DNA of 64,000 nucleotides from Flavobacterium sp. LPB0248 (GTDB taxonomy: Bacteria > Bacteroidota > Bacteroidia > Flavobacteriales > Flavobacteriaceae), in NCBI RefSeq assembly GCF_013388355.1, contig NZ_CP058246.1:3534001-3598000 (forward strand), read 5' to 3'. This document shows positions 32,768 to 41,955 of the stretch, piece by piece. Numbering within the stretch: the stretch's first letter is position 1; every line of letters begins with the position of its first letter. The position numbers and the translations under genes are program-made. The notes beneath the pieces are model-generated. The model made no database searches, was not told where the DNA came from, and worked only from the letters and a program-made list of their open reading frames with translations.

Positions 32768-33862
32768 TTATAAGTACTTAACTGGATTTGTATTTTCTTC
32801 CGATAAAATGATTGCAAAATTAAGAATTTTTTTTCGAAGATAATCAACAATATAATTTTTTGTATAGCGTTCGCTCTCAAAATGACCAATATCTGCCAAA
32901 AGTAACTTGTTTTCAGCTTCATAAAACTGGTGATACTTCAAATCGGCAGTCAAAAATGCATCTGCTCCAGCACTTATTGCGTTTCTAATTGCAAAACTTC
33001 CAGAACCTCCTAAAACAGCAACTTTTTTTATTTTTTTGCCTAAAAAAGCAGAATGGCGAATTCCGTCGGAAATCATTTTTTCTTTTACGAAATGCAGGAA
33101 ATCATTTTCATCCATTTCAGTTTCAAATTCGCCAATCATTCCTAAGCCAATATTCTGATGTGAATTTTCAAGATTGTAAATCTCATAAGCGACTTCCTCG
33201 TAAATATGATTCGCAAAAAGCGCTTTTAAAATGCGAGATTGCAAGTGCTTTTCAAACGTAACTTCGATTTTTATTTCTTGCGTTTCGGTTAAGTTGTGGC
33301 GTTCTCCAATAACAGGATTGCTTTCAGAATTTCCTTTATATGTTCCAATTCCTTCAGAGTTAAAACTGCAATTTTCATAATTGCCAATTGTTCCTGCACC
33401 TGCTTCAAATAAAGCATTTCGAACTTTATCTGCATTGTCTGGAACAGTATAAGTGACTAATTTTTGGATGAAATTATTTTTAGGAACTAATATTTTAGTA
33501 TTTGTCAAACCCAAAGCATCACAAAATATTTTATTCACTCCAGCTGAATGATTGTCTAAAGCGGTGTGAATGGCATAAATAGCAATATCATTTTTAATTG
33601 CTTTTAGAATTGCACGCTCAACATAATTTTTACCCGTAATTTTCTTGATGCCAGAAAATAAAATCGGATGAAAACAAACAACTAAGTTGCAGTTTTTAGA
33701 TACGGCTTCGTCAATTACATTTTCTAACGCGTCGTGACAAACTAATACTCCTGTGCAATCAGTTTCAGAATTTCCAACTAAAAGACCGACATTGTCAAAA
33801 TCTTCGGCGTAAGCCAAAGGAGCCATCTCTTCAAGAACCGATATAATATTTTTGATTTTCAT
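32768..33862 (-). CDS. NIF3-like dinuclear metal centre protein
   Basis: 364 residues of the YbgI/NIF3 family (also called GTP cyclohydrolase I type 2-like, a name not well supported functionally). Metal ligands are seen in CFHPILFSGIKKITG, YAIHTALDNHSAGVN and the C-terminal ADIGHFESERYT. Between the two halves (about 130-235) is the PII-like insertion typical of the longer members. Upstream of its start is a heptamer array. It forms an operon with the coiled-coil gene. Confidence 0.9.
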   Translation of the reverse strand: MKIKNIISVLEEMAPLAYAEDFDNVGLLVGNSETDCTGVLVCHDALENVIDEAVSKNCNLVVCFHPILFSGIKKITGKNYVERAILKAIKNDIAIYAIHTALDNHSAGVNKIFCDALGLTNTKILVPKNNFIQKLVTYTVPDNADKVRNALFEAGAGTIGNYENCSFNSEGIGTYKGNSESNPVIGERHNLTETQEIKIEVTFEKHLQSRILKALFANHIYEEVAYEIYNLENSHQNIGLGMIGEFETEMDENDFLHFVKEKMISDGIRHSAFLGKKIKKVAVLGGSGSFAIRNAISAGADAFLTADLKYHQFYEAENKLLLADIGHFESERYTKNYIVDYLRKKILNFAIILSEENTNPVKYL

Positions 33863-33872
33863 TTTAAGATTT

Positions 33873-33907
33873 GTTTCAAGTTTTAGGTTTCATGTTTCAA
33901 GTTCTAT
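33873..33907. repeat. Heptamer array GTTTCAA upstream of the NIF3-like gene
   Basis: GTTTCAA, GTTTTAG, GTTTCAT, GTTTCAA, GTTCTAT in strict 7-base register. It fills part of the gap between divergent genes NIF3-like and lpxK. Confidence 0.75.
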
Positions 33908-33960
33908 GACTTGTACCAAAACCTTAAACAAATTAACGAAAAAAATTATACTTTCGTAGA

Positions 33961-34983
33961 ATGAACTTACTTCGAAAATTACTTTTTCCATTTGCTATTT
34001 TATACGGATTCATTACTTCAATCCGCAATTTTCTTTTTGATAAAGGAGTTTTAAAATCGACTTCATTTGATCTTCCTGTTATTGCTGTTGGAAATTTAAG
34101 CGTTGGCGGAACTGGGAAAACACCACAAATTGAATATTTAATTCGATTATTATCTGATAAATATAAAGTGGCGACTCTAAGCCGCGGTTATAAAAGGAAA
34201 TCAGAAGGTTTTGTTTTAGCGGATGAAAATTCGAATGCTGAAATTTTGGGTGACGAACCGTTTCAGTTTTATCAAAAATTTCCAAATGTAATGGTGGCTG
34301 TAGATGCCAATCGTACAAATGGGATTCAACAATTGCTTTCGCAAAATGAGAAACCGGAAATTATTTTACTGGATGATGCTTATCAGCATCGAAAAGTAAA
34401 AGCAGGTTTTTATATTTTGCTTACTTCTTACGGAGATTTATATGCAGATGATTTTATGCTGCCAACAGGGAATTTGAGAGAAAGTAGGAGTGGAGCAGAA
34501 AGAGCCAGTATCGTAGTGGTTACAAAATGCCCTAGTATTTTAACTGAAGAAGAGCAAGCAATAATAAAATCTAGATTAAAGCTCAATTACAAACAACAGT
34601 TGTTTTTTAGTTTTATTGATTATGATAATGTGATTTACGGTAAAAATGAAAAAATTACAGTAAGCGAAATTAAACCAGAATCAAAATTGCTGCTGGCAGG
34701 AATTGCAAAACCAAAACCATTTTTTGATTATTTAAAGAATGAAAATGACGAATGTCTAACTTTCCCAGATCATCATCATTTTTCGGATAATGATTTAAAT
34801 GCGATTCAGAATAAAGCAAACGGAAGAAAAATTGTTACAACCGAAAAGGATTATGTTCGATTAAAAGATTCAAAGTTGGTTTCGCAATTATATTATCTTC
34901 CAATTAAAAGTTCATTCATCAATCATCAGCAAGACTTCGATGCGACGATTTTAGAGTATGTAAAAGAAAACTTAGAACCTTAG
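33961..34983 (+). CDS. lpxK: Tetraacyldisaccharide 4'-kinase LpxK
   Basis: Inner membrane kinase that phosphorylates the lipid A disaccharide precursor. 340 residues. An N-terminal membrane-associated helix (about 5-25) precedes the Walker A motif GNLSVGGTGKT at 44-54; ILLDDAYQHRKV is the Walker B-like stretch, and TTEKDYVRL and FPDHHHFSD are conserved. A TACTTTCG box at 33949-33956 may be its promoter. Its last codons and stop lie inside a CTTAGnnn array. Confidence 0.95.
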   Translation: MNLLRKLLFPFAILYGFITSIRNFLFDKGVLKSTSFDLPVIAVGNLSVGGTGKTPQIEYLIRLLSDKYKVATLSRGYKRKSEGFVLADENSNAEILGDEPFQFYQKFPNVMVAVDANRTNGIQQLLSQNEKPEIILLDDAYQHRKVKAGFYILLTSYGDLYADDFMLPTGNLRESRSGAERASIVVVTKCPSILTEEEQAIIKSRLKLNYKQQLFFSFIDYDNVIYGKNEKITVSEIKPESKLLLAGIAKPKPFFDYLKNENDECLTFPDHHHFSDNDLNAIQNKANGRKIVTTEKDYVRLKDSKLVSQLYYLPIKSSFINHQQDFDATILEYVKENLEP

Positions 34984-35010
34984 TGTCTTAGCATCTCAGA
35001 ACCTTAGCTA
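34971..35010. repeat. Octamer array CTTAGnnn spanning two convergent stop codons
   Basis: CTTAGAAC, CTTAGTGT, CTTAGCAT, CTCAGAAC, CTTAGCTA at exact 8-base steps. The second unit contains the lpxK stop (34981-34983), and the last unit contains the stop of the minus-strand histidine kinase (35008-35010). Confidence 0.8.
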
Positions 35011-37188
35011 ATCAAAAAACTTAGCAATTGTACTGTAGAATTCATCTGGAACAAAAGGTTTTGTAATCACATCATCCATTCCGTAAGAAAGCAACATGTC
35101 GCGATTTTCATCAAGCGAAATAGCTGTTAAAGCTATAATTGGTGTCGTCTTGTCAAATTCACGAATCAGTTTAGTTGCTGTAGTTCCGTTGATGCCAGGA
35201 AGATGAACGTCCATTAAAATCATATCAAAACGTTTGATTTTTAGAAGTTCAACAGCATCTTCTCCATTGTCAACAATCTCGCAGGTAATGTTTTTGTTTT
35301 CCAACATTTTGCGAGTGATCATTTGATTGATCTTGTTGTCCTCAATCAATAAAATAGATTTGTTTTTCAATTGTTTGTCATTATAAGGTTTTACTTCTTC
35401 GATTACTTCCAATGGCTCGTTGTTGATTTTAAAATTTAATTTGAAGGTAAACGTAGAACCTTTACCAACTTCACTTTTTAATTTTATTTCGCCTCCTAAA
35501 AGTTCGATTAATTTTTTTACAATAGTAAGGCCAAGACCTGTTCCGCCGTATTTTCTGTTTACTTCGATAGAGCCTTGAGAGAAGCTTTCAAAAACTGACT
35601 GAAGTTTGTCTTCGGGAATTCCAATTCCAGTATCGACGATTTCAAAATAAACTGTTGCTTCTTCTCCTTCTTGCGAGTATAATTTAGCAATAACATTTAC
35701 ATGTCCGTTCTGAGTAAATTTTAAAGCATTGTTGATTAAATTAAGTATGATTTGAGATAGTTTTGTTGGGTCGCCAATTAAATTATCAGGAATTGCTTTG
35801 TCTATTTCTAAGTTGAAGTAGTTTTTGTTGGCTGTAGCTAGTTCTTTTAATGAACTTTGAATATTAAAAAGTAATTCTTTTAAGTTAAAGCTAATGTTTT
35901 CAACTTCAACTTTAGTTGAATCAATTTTATTAATTTCTAAGATTTCATTGATAAAAGTAGTCAAATAGTTTCCAGAGAATTTTAAAGATTCTAAATATTT
36001 GAGCTGTTTTTTCTTTGGTTTGTCTTCGAGCAAAATATGCGTAATTCCGTTAATAGCATTCAACGGTGTCCGGAGTTCATGGCTTACGGTAGATAAAAAT
36101 TCAGATCTTGCTTTTGAAGCTTTTTCTGCTTTGTTTTTGGCTAAAATCAATTCTTTGTTTTTTTCGCGAAGCAGTAAATTGTTCTGGTTTCTTATAATGT
36201 TGTTTTTGTACAAAGCCAAACTCAAAAGTGACAAAATCGAAATTAAGGCAATGGCCAAAATACTGACTAGTTTAGAATAGCGATAGGTTTTAAGCTGAAA
36301 TTTTTCTTCGCTTTCTCTTTTAATAGTATTGTTTAAAGATTGATTTTTTTTGAATTTTTCATATTCGTTCAAATCAATTTTGGCATTTTTTAATCTTAAA
36401 AGATAATTTTCAATCTGATAATGTTCGTCTAAGTAAGAATAAGCGAGATCATAATTTTTATTTTGTTTATAGTATTGGCTTATTGCTAATACAATTTTCG
36501 ATTTTTTAGGAAGGTCATTTATTTTATTATTATAATCCAGCGCTTTATCAAAATATATAATGGCCGAATCATTTCTTTTGAGTTGGCCTTCAATTAAACC
36601 AAGCTGATAATACGCATCAATTTTTGTTTTTATAATTGCGTTATTATCTGGTTTTTTGGTGATTGTTTTAAAAGTTTTTACAGCTGATTTAAGATCGTTA
36701 TTAGTCTTAAAAGCTAAAGCCTTTTGATAATTTAAAACTTCAGCATTGTCTTTAATGTCAAGCTGTTTTAATAAATCTTGAGCTTTTGTATAATAGACAG
36801 AAGCTGTTTTATAATCTCCCTTGGCGGTATTGGTTACCCCAATATAATGCAGAGCTAAAACTTTTGTACAGCTAGGTTTTAGGGTGTCAAATAAAGAAAC
36901 TGTTTTGTGGAAGTTTTTTAAAGCGTCTTCAAATTTTTTCTGGTTGTAATAAATTTTACCAAGTTTAAAAGTCTGATTGGCCAAATTTTCTTTTTTGCCG
37001 TTTTCTTCGCAAAAATTAATTGACTTCTCTGTGTAAAAAATCGCCTGATTGTATTTTTTATTGTTAAGATTGGTGTTAGCCAGCTTGTTATAATAGGTCA
37101 CGCTATCCGTATTCTTTATGGTTTGAGAATACAAAAACGAGTTAAAAAAACAAACAACAATAAAAAGACAGTATTTCATGTATGGCAA
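35008..37188 (-). CDS. Hybrid sensor histidine kinase with periplasmic TPR domain
   Basis: 726 residues. A signal peptide or anchor (MKYCLFIVVCFFNSFLYSQ; an alternative ATG lies three codons in) is followed by several TPR repeats to about 270, a membrane helix at about 305-328, a short coiled coil, HisKA with phosphorylated His370 (SHELRTPLNA), the HATPase domain with LINNALKFT, DTGIGIP and GGTGLGL, and a C-terminal receiver domain with Asp660 in LMDVHLPG. A final phosphorelay partner or output regulator is not nearby. It lies 17 bases downstream of gap in the same direction, so the two may be cotranscribed. Confidence 0.93.
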   Translation of the reverse strand: MPYMKYCLFIVVCFFNSFLYSQTIKNTDSVTYYNKLANTNLNNKKYNQAIFYTEKSINFCEENGKKENLANQTFKLGKIYYNQKKFEDALKNFHKTVSLFDTLKPSCTKVLALHYIGVTNTAKGDYKTASVYYTKAQDLLKQLDIKDNAEVLNYQKALAFKTNNDLKSAVKTFKTITKKPDNNAIIKTKIDAYYQLGLIEGQLKRNDSAIIYFDKALDYNNKINDLPKKSKIVLAISQYYKQNKNYDLAYSYLDEHYQIENYLLRLKNAKIDLNEYEKFKKNQSLNNTIKRESEEKFQLKTYRYSKLVSILAIALISILSLLSLALYKNNIIRNQNNLLLREKNKELILAKNKAEKASKARSEFLSTVSHELRTPLNAINGITHILLEDKPKKKQLKYLESLKFSGNYLTTFINEILEINKIDSTKVEVENISFNLKELLFNIQSSLKELATANKNYFNLEIDKAIPDNLIGDPTKLSQIILNLINNALKFTQNGHVNVIAKLYSQEGEEATVYFEIVDTGIGIPEDKLQSVFESFSQGSIEVNRKYGGTGLGLTIVKKLIELLGGEIKLKSEVGKGSTFTFKLNFKINNEPLEVIEEVKPYNDKQLKNKSILLIEDNKINQMITRKMLENKNITCEIVDNGEDAVELLKIKRFDMILMDVHLPGINGTTATKLIREFDKTTPIIALTAISLDENRDMLLSYGMDDVITKPFVPDEFYSTIAKFFD

Positions 37189-37205
37189 TGCTATTACAAT
37201 GAATC

Positions 37206-38204
37206 TTATTTTTTTCTTATCAGTAAAATTAAATCGATCAACCTTGATGAATAGCCAATCTCATTATCGTACCAGCCTACTACTTTTACCATTTTATCGA
37301 TAACCGATGTTAGCTGAGCATCAAATAAACAAGAATGTGTGTTGCCGATTACATCAACCGAAACAATCGGATCTTCGGTATAATCCAATATTCCTTTTAA
37401 ATTTGTTTTTGAGGCTTGTTTGAATGCTTTATTAATTTCTTCAATGCTTACAGCTCGTTTTACATTGAAGGTTATGTCTGTTAATGAACCGTCTGGAACT
37501 GGGACTCTAATGCCACAGCCACCCATTTTATTGTGCAATTTAGGAAAAATTTTTGTTAATGCCTTAGCTGCACCTGTAGTTGTTGGAACAATCGACTGGC
37601 TGGCTCCTCTCGCACGACGTAAATCCTTATGTGGTTGGTCATGAAGACTTTGGTCTGTCGTGAAAGAATGTATAGTCGTAATATACGCTTGTTCAATTCC
37701 GCATAATTCCTCAATGATTTTGATCATTGGGGCTGCGTTATTTGTAGTACAGCTTGCATTTGAAACTATATCTTCGTTTCCATCCAAAATATGTTCGTTT
37801 ACACCAAGAACTACCGTTTTTATGGTGTCAACTTCTGATGGAGCAGAAAGAATAACTTTTTTTGCTCCAGCTTCTAGATGCGCATTTAATTCTTCGTGCG
37901 TTTTATATTTGCCTGTCGATTCGATTACAATATCAATCGAATGCGATTTCCAGTCTATGTTTGAAATACTTCTTTCATGAAAAAAGAAAAAATGCCTTCC
38001 ATCTACAATAATGCTATTTTCATCGTGACTTACTTCAGCTTTCAAAACGCCGTGAATACTGTCATATTTAATTAAATGCGACATGGTTTTGTTGTCTGCA
38101 ATGTCATTTATAGCAACGACTTCGATTTCGGGGTGATCTAAAAGAAGACGGAATAAATTTCTCCCGATTCTTCCAAATCCATTAATGGCAATTCTTGTTT
38201 TCAA
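37206..38204 (-). CDS. gap: Glyceraldehyde-3-phosphate dehydrogenase
   Basis: Glycolytic/gluconeogenic enzyme, 332 residues. NAD-binding N-terminus INGFGRIGRN; catalytic Cys152 in SNASCTTN with the His of TTIHSFT further on; substrate-binding TTTGAAKA and the C-terminal WYDNEIGYS are intact. It is preceded by an octamer array of CGTTTAAT units and followed closely by the histidine kinase gene. Confidence 0.96.
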   Translation of the reverse strand: MKTRIAINGFGRIGRNLFRLLLDHPEIEVVAINDIADNKTMSHLIKYDSIHGVLKAEVSHDENSIIVDGRHFFFFHERSISNIDWKSHSIDIVIESTGKYKTHEELNAHLEAGAKKVILSAPSEVDTIKTVVLGVNEHILDGNEDIVSNASCTTNNAAPMIKIIEELCGIEQAYITTIHSFTTDQSLHDQPHKDLRRARGASQSIVPTTTGAAKALTKIFPKLHNKMGGCGIRVPVPDGSLTDITFNVKRAVSIEEINKAFKQASKTNLKGILDYTEDPIVSVDVIGNTHSCLFDAQLTSVIDKMVKVVGWYDNEIGYSSRLIDLILLIRKK

Positions 38205-38217
38205 TGTTTTATTTATT

Positions 38218-38273
38218 CGTTTAATTGTTTAACCGTTTAATCGGTTTTACAATTAAACGATTAAACGGTTAAA
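38218..38273. repeat. Octamer array CGTTTAAT / CGATTAAA
   Basis: Seven 8-base units in register: CGTTTAAT, TGTTTAAC, CGTTTAAT, CGGTTTTA, CAATTAAA, CGATTAAA, CGGTTAAA. The first half is roughly the inverse of the second, so CCGTTTAATCG can pair with CGATTAAACGG. It fills nearly all of the gap between lipA and gap. Confidence 0.8.
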
Positions 38274-38279
38274 CTTTTT

Positions 38280-39146
38280 TTATAAAATATGTTTTTGTGC
38301 TTTGTATGAAGAACGAACAAGAGGTCCGCTTTCTACGTGTCTAAAACCTAACTCAAGACCAAATTTTTCATATCTGGCAAATTGTTCAGGTGTGATAAAT
38401 TCTTTTACAGGAAGATGTTTTTTACTTGGCTGAAGATACTGTCCAATTGTTACAACATCAACATTTGCATTTTTTAGATCGGTCATGGTCTGGAAAACTT
38501 CTTCTTCTGTTTCTCCAAGGCCAAGCATAATTCCAGACTTAGTTCTGTTAATTCCTTTTTCTTTCAAATAGCGAAGCACTTCTAAACTTCTGTCATATTT
38601 TGCCTGAATACGAACCTCACGCGTTAAACGGCGTACAGTCTCCATATTATGAGAAACCACTTCAGGATTTGCTTCAACAATTCGATCTATATTTCTTTCA
38701 ATTCCTTGAAAATCTGGAATTAAAGTTTCAAGAGTAGTTTGCGGATTCATTCTACGGATAGCTCTTACAGTTTCCATCCAGATGATAGAACCGCCATCTT
38801 TCAAATCATCTCTGTCAACACTAGTAATAACAGCATGTTTGATATTCATGATTTTAATAGAACGAGCTACTTTTTCAGGTTCGTCCCAATCTACCGTTTC
38901 AGGTCTTCCGGTTTTTACGCCACAGAATCCGCAAGAACGAGTACACACATTTCCTAAAATCATAAAAGTCGCTGTTCCTTCGCCCCAGCATTCTCCCATA
39001 TTTGGGCAGCTTCCCGAAGTACAAATGGTATTTAAACTATATTTATCAACTAAACCTCTAAGTTCAGTATATTTTTGTCCGATAGGTAATTTTACTTTTA
39101 ACCACTTTGGTTTTGTGGTAGGTATATTTTCAGCGACTGTTTCCAT
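38280..39146 (-). CDS. lipA: Lipoyl synthase
   Basis: Radical SAM enzyme that inserts two sulfurs into octanoyl groups on lipoyl domains. 288 residues. The auxiliary cluster motif is C42-x4-C47-x5-C53 ([12 protein letters not shown]) and the radical SAM motif is C68-x3-C72-x2-C75 (CTRSCGFC). The C-terminal [11 protein letters not shown] provides the Ser ligand (RSSY). A minus-strand -7 box lies just upstream. Confidence 0.97.
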   Translation of the reverse strand: METVAENIPTTKPKWLKVKLPIGQKYTELRGLVDKYSLNTICTSGSCPNMGECWGEGTATFMILGNVCTRSCGFCGVKTGRPETVDWDEPEKVARSIKIMNIKHAVITSVDRDDLKDGGSIIWMETVRAIRRMNPQTTLETLIPDFQGIERNIDRIVEANPEVVSHNMETVRRLTREVRIQAKYDRSLEVLRYLKEKGINRTKSGIMLGLGETEEEVFQTMTDLKNANVDVVTIGQYLQPSKKHLPVKEFITPEQFARYEKFGLELGFRHVESGPLVRSSYKAQKHIL

Positions 39147-39164
39147 ATATCAATGTTCAAAGTA

Positions 39165-39172
39165 CAAAGATA
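39165..39172 (-). promoter_or_regulatory. -7 box of lipA
   Basis: Read on the minus strand as TATCTTTG, about 19 bases before the lipA ATG. No TTG is seen at -33. Confidence 0.55.
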
Positions 39173-39392
39173 CGGAATGTAGTTTATTTTGAGATGTTTA
39201 TTTGCTTTTCGTTTGCATATCTTGTTTGTGGGGAATATTTGAGATAATTCAGCTCAAATGTTAATAGTTTAGGTTTAAGTATGATTTGAGAATTGTTTTT
39301 TGGTTTATGTTTAATTTTTTAATCTGTAGTTCCGTTTTTATGGATTATAAAAGTTCAGCCTTAATCTGTTACAAATTTGGCTTCTTGGGATC

Positions 39393-39420
39393 TTGTAAAA
39401 TTAGTGCAGTGGTAATTTTG
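39393..39420 (+). promoter_or_regulatory. Promoter of the first M48 peptidase gene
   Basis: TTG (39393-39395), a 17-base spacer, TAATTTTG (39413-39420), 25 bases before the ATG. Confidence 0.65.
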
Positions 39421-39445
39421 CTGTTAATTTAACAGTTTTAAAACC

Positions 39446-40318
39446 ATGAAAAAGAGAATTATTGTATTAGGAGCTTTATTTGCAATTTTAAGTTTAACCA
39501 AAACAAATGCGCAGATACTTTCAGATAAAACGATGGGAGCTTTAGGAAAAGGTGTTTCAGGATTTACTTTTAGTGATGCAGATGCAGCAGCTTTAGCCAA
39601 ACAATCTATTGCAGAATTGGATGCAAATAATCCAGTTGCCGATCCAAAAGATGGGTATTCAATTCGGTTAGATCGTTTGTTTGGAAAACATACTACTAGC
39701 GAAGGAGTTACTTTAAACTATAAAGTGTATCTAGTAAAAGATATAAATGCTTTTGCATGTGCCGACGGAAGTGTTCGTGTATTTGCAGGTTTAATGAATA
39801 TTATGGATGATAACCAGCTGCTAGCTGTTATTGGTCATGAAATCGGGCATGTTGTTAATCATGATACAAGAGATGCTATAAAAGCTGCTTATAAAAAAGA
39901 AGCTTTATTAGATGCAGCGTCTTCACAGTCGGGAAAAGTAGAGACTTTTACTAAATCGCAGTTGGGGCAAATAGGAAGCGCTATGATTGATAGCAAACAC
40001 AGTAGAAAACAGGAATCGGAGGCAGATAGCTTCTCTTATGATTTTATGAAAAAAAATGGTTATGATGTGAATGCAGTGGAATCGGCTTTTAGAATTCTTC
40101 AAAATTTAAGCGAAGGAGCAGAAGCATCTTTTATGACTAAAATGATGAGTTCTCATCCTGATTCTGGAAAAAGAGCAGATACAGCAAAAAAGAAAGCAAC
40201 AAAAGATGGATTGTATCATGTTTACGAACAGCAGAAAATTGATAATACAGCTCCTGTAACAGAAACGAAGAAAGCAACTACTACAACAAAGAAAAAAAGC
40301 ACAGCAAAAAAGAAATAA
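39446..40318 (+). CDS. M48 family metallopeptidase, copy 1
   Basis: 290 residues, exported (signal peptide ending KTNAQ). The zinc motif is HEIGH (131-135) and the third ligand lies in the conserved ESEADSFSYDFM. The domain resembles Oma1/BepA/LoiP-type proteases that act on outer membrane or periplasmic proteins. The C-terminal tail is a low-complexity Lys/Thr stretch (ATTTTKKKSTAKKK). A close paralogue follows 198 bases later with its own promoter; a terminator separates them. Confidence 0.9.
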   Translation: MKKRIIVLGALFAILSLTKTNAQILSDKTMGALGKGVSGFTFSDADAAALAKQSIAELDANNPVADPKDGYSIRLDRLFGKHTTSEGVTLNYKVYLVKDINAFACADGSVRVFAGLMNIMDDNQLLAVIGHEIGHVVNHDTRDAIKAAYKKEALLDAASSQSGKVETFTKSQLGQIGSAMIDSKHSRKQESEADSFSYDFMKKNGYDVNAVESAFRILQNLSEGAEASFMTKMMSSHPDSGKRADTAKKKATKDGLYHVYEQQKIDNTAPVTETKKATTTTKKKSTAKKK

Positions 40319-40332
40319 GCAATACATGATTC

Positions 40333-40370
40333 AAAACCGGTAAGCCAAAAAAGTTTACCGGTTTTTTCTT
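40333..40370 (+). terminator. Terminator of M48 copy 1
   Basis: AAAACCGGTAA pairs with TTACCGGTTTT, 11-base loop, followed by a T-rich stretch. Confidence 0.8.
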
Positions 40371-40483
40371 TTTACGATAGAATCAAAATCCACTGTAGGT
40401 TGATTATCAGCTCATAAAAATGTTTTATCTTTATTTGTTGAAAAACAAGTTTTGTGTGAAATTAAAATAGCATTTTGTTATGC

Positions 40484-40491
40484 TACATTTG
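40484..40491 (+). promoter_or_regulatory. -7 box of the second M48 gene
   Basis: TACATTTG, 25 bases before the ATG, the same distance as in the first copy. No TTG at the proper -33 distance. Confidence 0.5.
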
Positions 40492-40516
40492 TTGTTAAAT
40501 TGTAATTATAAAAAAT

Positions 40517-41392
40517 ATGAAAAAGAAATTTATAATAGTAGGACTTTTATTTACAGCATTTGGTTTAACTAAAATGACTGCACAGATTAATTTTGGAGAT
40601 AAAGCAATTGGGGCAGTTCAAAAAGGAGTTACAGGTTTTACTTTTAGTAATGCCGATGCGGCAAAATTATCTAAAGAAGCAGTTGATAAATTAGATGCAG
40701 AGCATGAAATTGCTGGACCAACTGATGGTTATACTTTAAGATTGAATCGTGTTTTTGGAAAACATGCTTCTGGAGACGGATTTACTTTAAACTATAAAGT
40801 ATATAAATTGAAAGAAGTGAATGCTTTTGCAACCGCAGATGGAAGCGTTCGTGTTTATTCTGGATTAATGGATATTATGGACGATAACGAGCTGGTTGCA
40901 GTAATCGGACATGAGATTGGGCACGTAGCAAACAACGATTCTAGAGATGCTATTCGTGCAGCTTATCAGAAGGAAGCTTTAATGGATGGAGCAGCTTCTC
41001 AATCGGCGACTTTGGCAACTGTAACAGACAGCCAGCTTGGGAAAATTGGAAGCGCAATTATTGATAGTAAATACAGCCGTAAACAAGAGTCGGAAGCAGA
41101 TTTGTTTGCTTATAACTTCATGAAGAAAAATGGTTATGATGTAAATGCTGAAGAATCGGCTTTTAGAATTTTGGCAAAAATGAGTGAAGGATCTGAAGCT
41201 TCGTTTATAGATCAGATGATGAGTTCGCATCCTGATTCTAAAAAAAGAGCAGATGATGCTAAGAAAAGAGCAGAAAAAGATGGTTTGTATAAGCCGTATG
41301 TACAGCAGAAAATTGTAAATACAGTTCCTGCAACTACCGCTAAAAAAGCAACTACAACCACAAAGAAAACAACTACAACGAAAAAGAAATAA
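40517..41392 (+). CDS. M48 family metallopeptidase, copy 2
   Basis: 291 residues, paralogous to the previous gene over its full length (AKxxA, GYTLRLNRVFGKH, DGSVRVYSGLMDIM). Signal peptide ending KMTAQ; zinc motif HEIGH at 132-136; ESEADLFAYNFMKKNGYDVN gives the third ligand. It ends in the same kind of Lys/Thr tail (KKATTTTKKTTTTKKK). The two copies differ most near the N-terminus and between the zinc motif and the ESEAD region, so some specialisation is likely. Confidence 0.9.
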   Translation: MKKKFIIVGLLFTAFGLTKMTAQINFGDKAIGAVQKGVTGFTFSNADAAKLSKEAVDKLDAEHEIAGPTDGYTLRLNRVFGKHASGDGFTLNYKVYKLKEVNAFATADGSVRVYSGLMDIMDDNELVAVIGHEIGHVANNDSRDAIRAAYQKEALMDGAASQSATLATVTDSQLGKIGSAIIDSKYSRKQESEADLFAYNFMKKNGYDVNAEESAFRILAKMSEGSEASFIDQMMSSHPDSKKRADDAKKRAEKDGLYKPYVQQKIVNTVPATTAKKATTTTKKTTTTKKK

Positions 41393-41412
41393 GAGTTGTT
41401 TCTTAAATTATA

Positions 41413-41449
41413 AAACCCAGCAAATTTCTGTTTGCTGGGTTTATTTTTT
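41413..41449. terminator. Bidirectional terminator between M48 copy 2 and the PH-domain gene
   Basis: AAACCCAGCAAA, a 6-base loop, TTTGCTGGGTTT and T residues, between convergent genes. Confidence 0.85.
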
Positions 41450-41829
41450 TATCCTAATACATGAAAAGCAAGAATCTTTTGCACTTCATAAACATTAACC
41501 GATTTATTGAATTGTTTTACAATGCTCGGGTGTTGTTCGCTTGAAATCCAGATTTTTAGTTCAGCATCCAAATCAAAAGTTCCTGCAGTTTCTACGCTGA
41601 ATCTCGTAATGCTTTTGTAGCCAATAGATTTATACTCTGTTTTACTTCCTGTGATTCCTTGTACATCTACTAAGATTAATCTTTTATTGGTAAAAATGAA
41701 GGTATCACGAATAAGTTTGAATCCCATTTCGATTTCTTCATTTGCAGTTAAAAGCTGTCCGTATTTTTTAATTAAATCTTCTTGGCTTACTGAACCTGCA
41801 TTGCCAAGAATGGCTGAAAATATTCCCAT
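41449..41829 (-). CDS. Bacterial PH-domain protein
   Basis: 126 residues made of one bacterial pleckstrin-homology-like domain (PF08000 type): YGQLLTANEEIEMGFKLIRD, then FTNKRLILVDVQGITGSK and YKSITRFSVETAG. No signal peptide or membrane segment. Function unknown; monocistronic and convergent with the peptidase genes. Confidence 0.8.
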   Translation of the reverse strand: MGIFSAILGNAGSVSQEDLIKKYGQLLTANEEIEMGFKLIRDTFIFTNKRLILVDVQGITGSKTEYKSIGYKSITRFSVETAGTFDLDAELKIWISSEQHPSIVKQFNKSVNVYEVQKILAFHVLG

Positions 41830-41908
41830 TATTCTGTTTTAATTTAGTTAAAATGATTTCCGTTTTTGAAGGAGTAAATGTAGTGGATTTTAGAATTAAA
41901 TGTAACAA

Positions 41909-41936
41909 AAAAAGCAGAACCTAAGTTCTGCTTTTT
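41909..41936 (-). terminator. Terminator of tonB
   Basis: AAAAAGCAGAAC, CTAA, GTTCTGCTTTTT; placed 20 bases past the stop of the minus-strand tonB gene. Confidence 0.85.
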
Positions 41937-41955
41937 ACTTTTCAAAATATTTATA

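Noticed and set aside
32481..32843. Plus-strand 120-codon frame opposite the coiled-coil gene
   Set aside because: Ser-rich composition comes from the antisense of a Glu/Lys-rich coiled coil.
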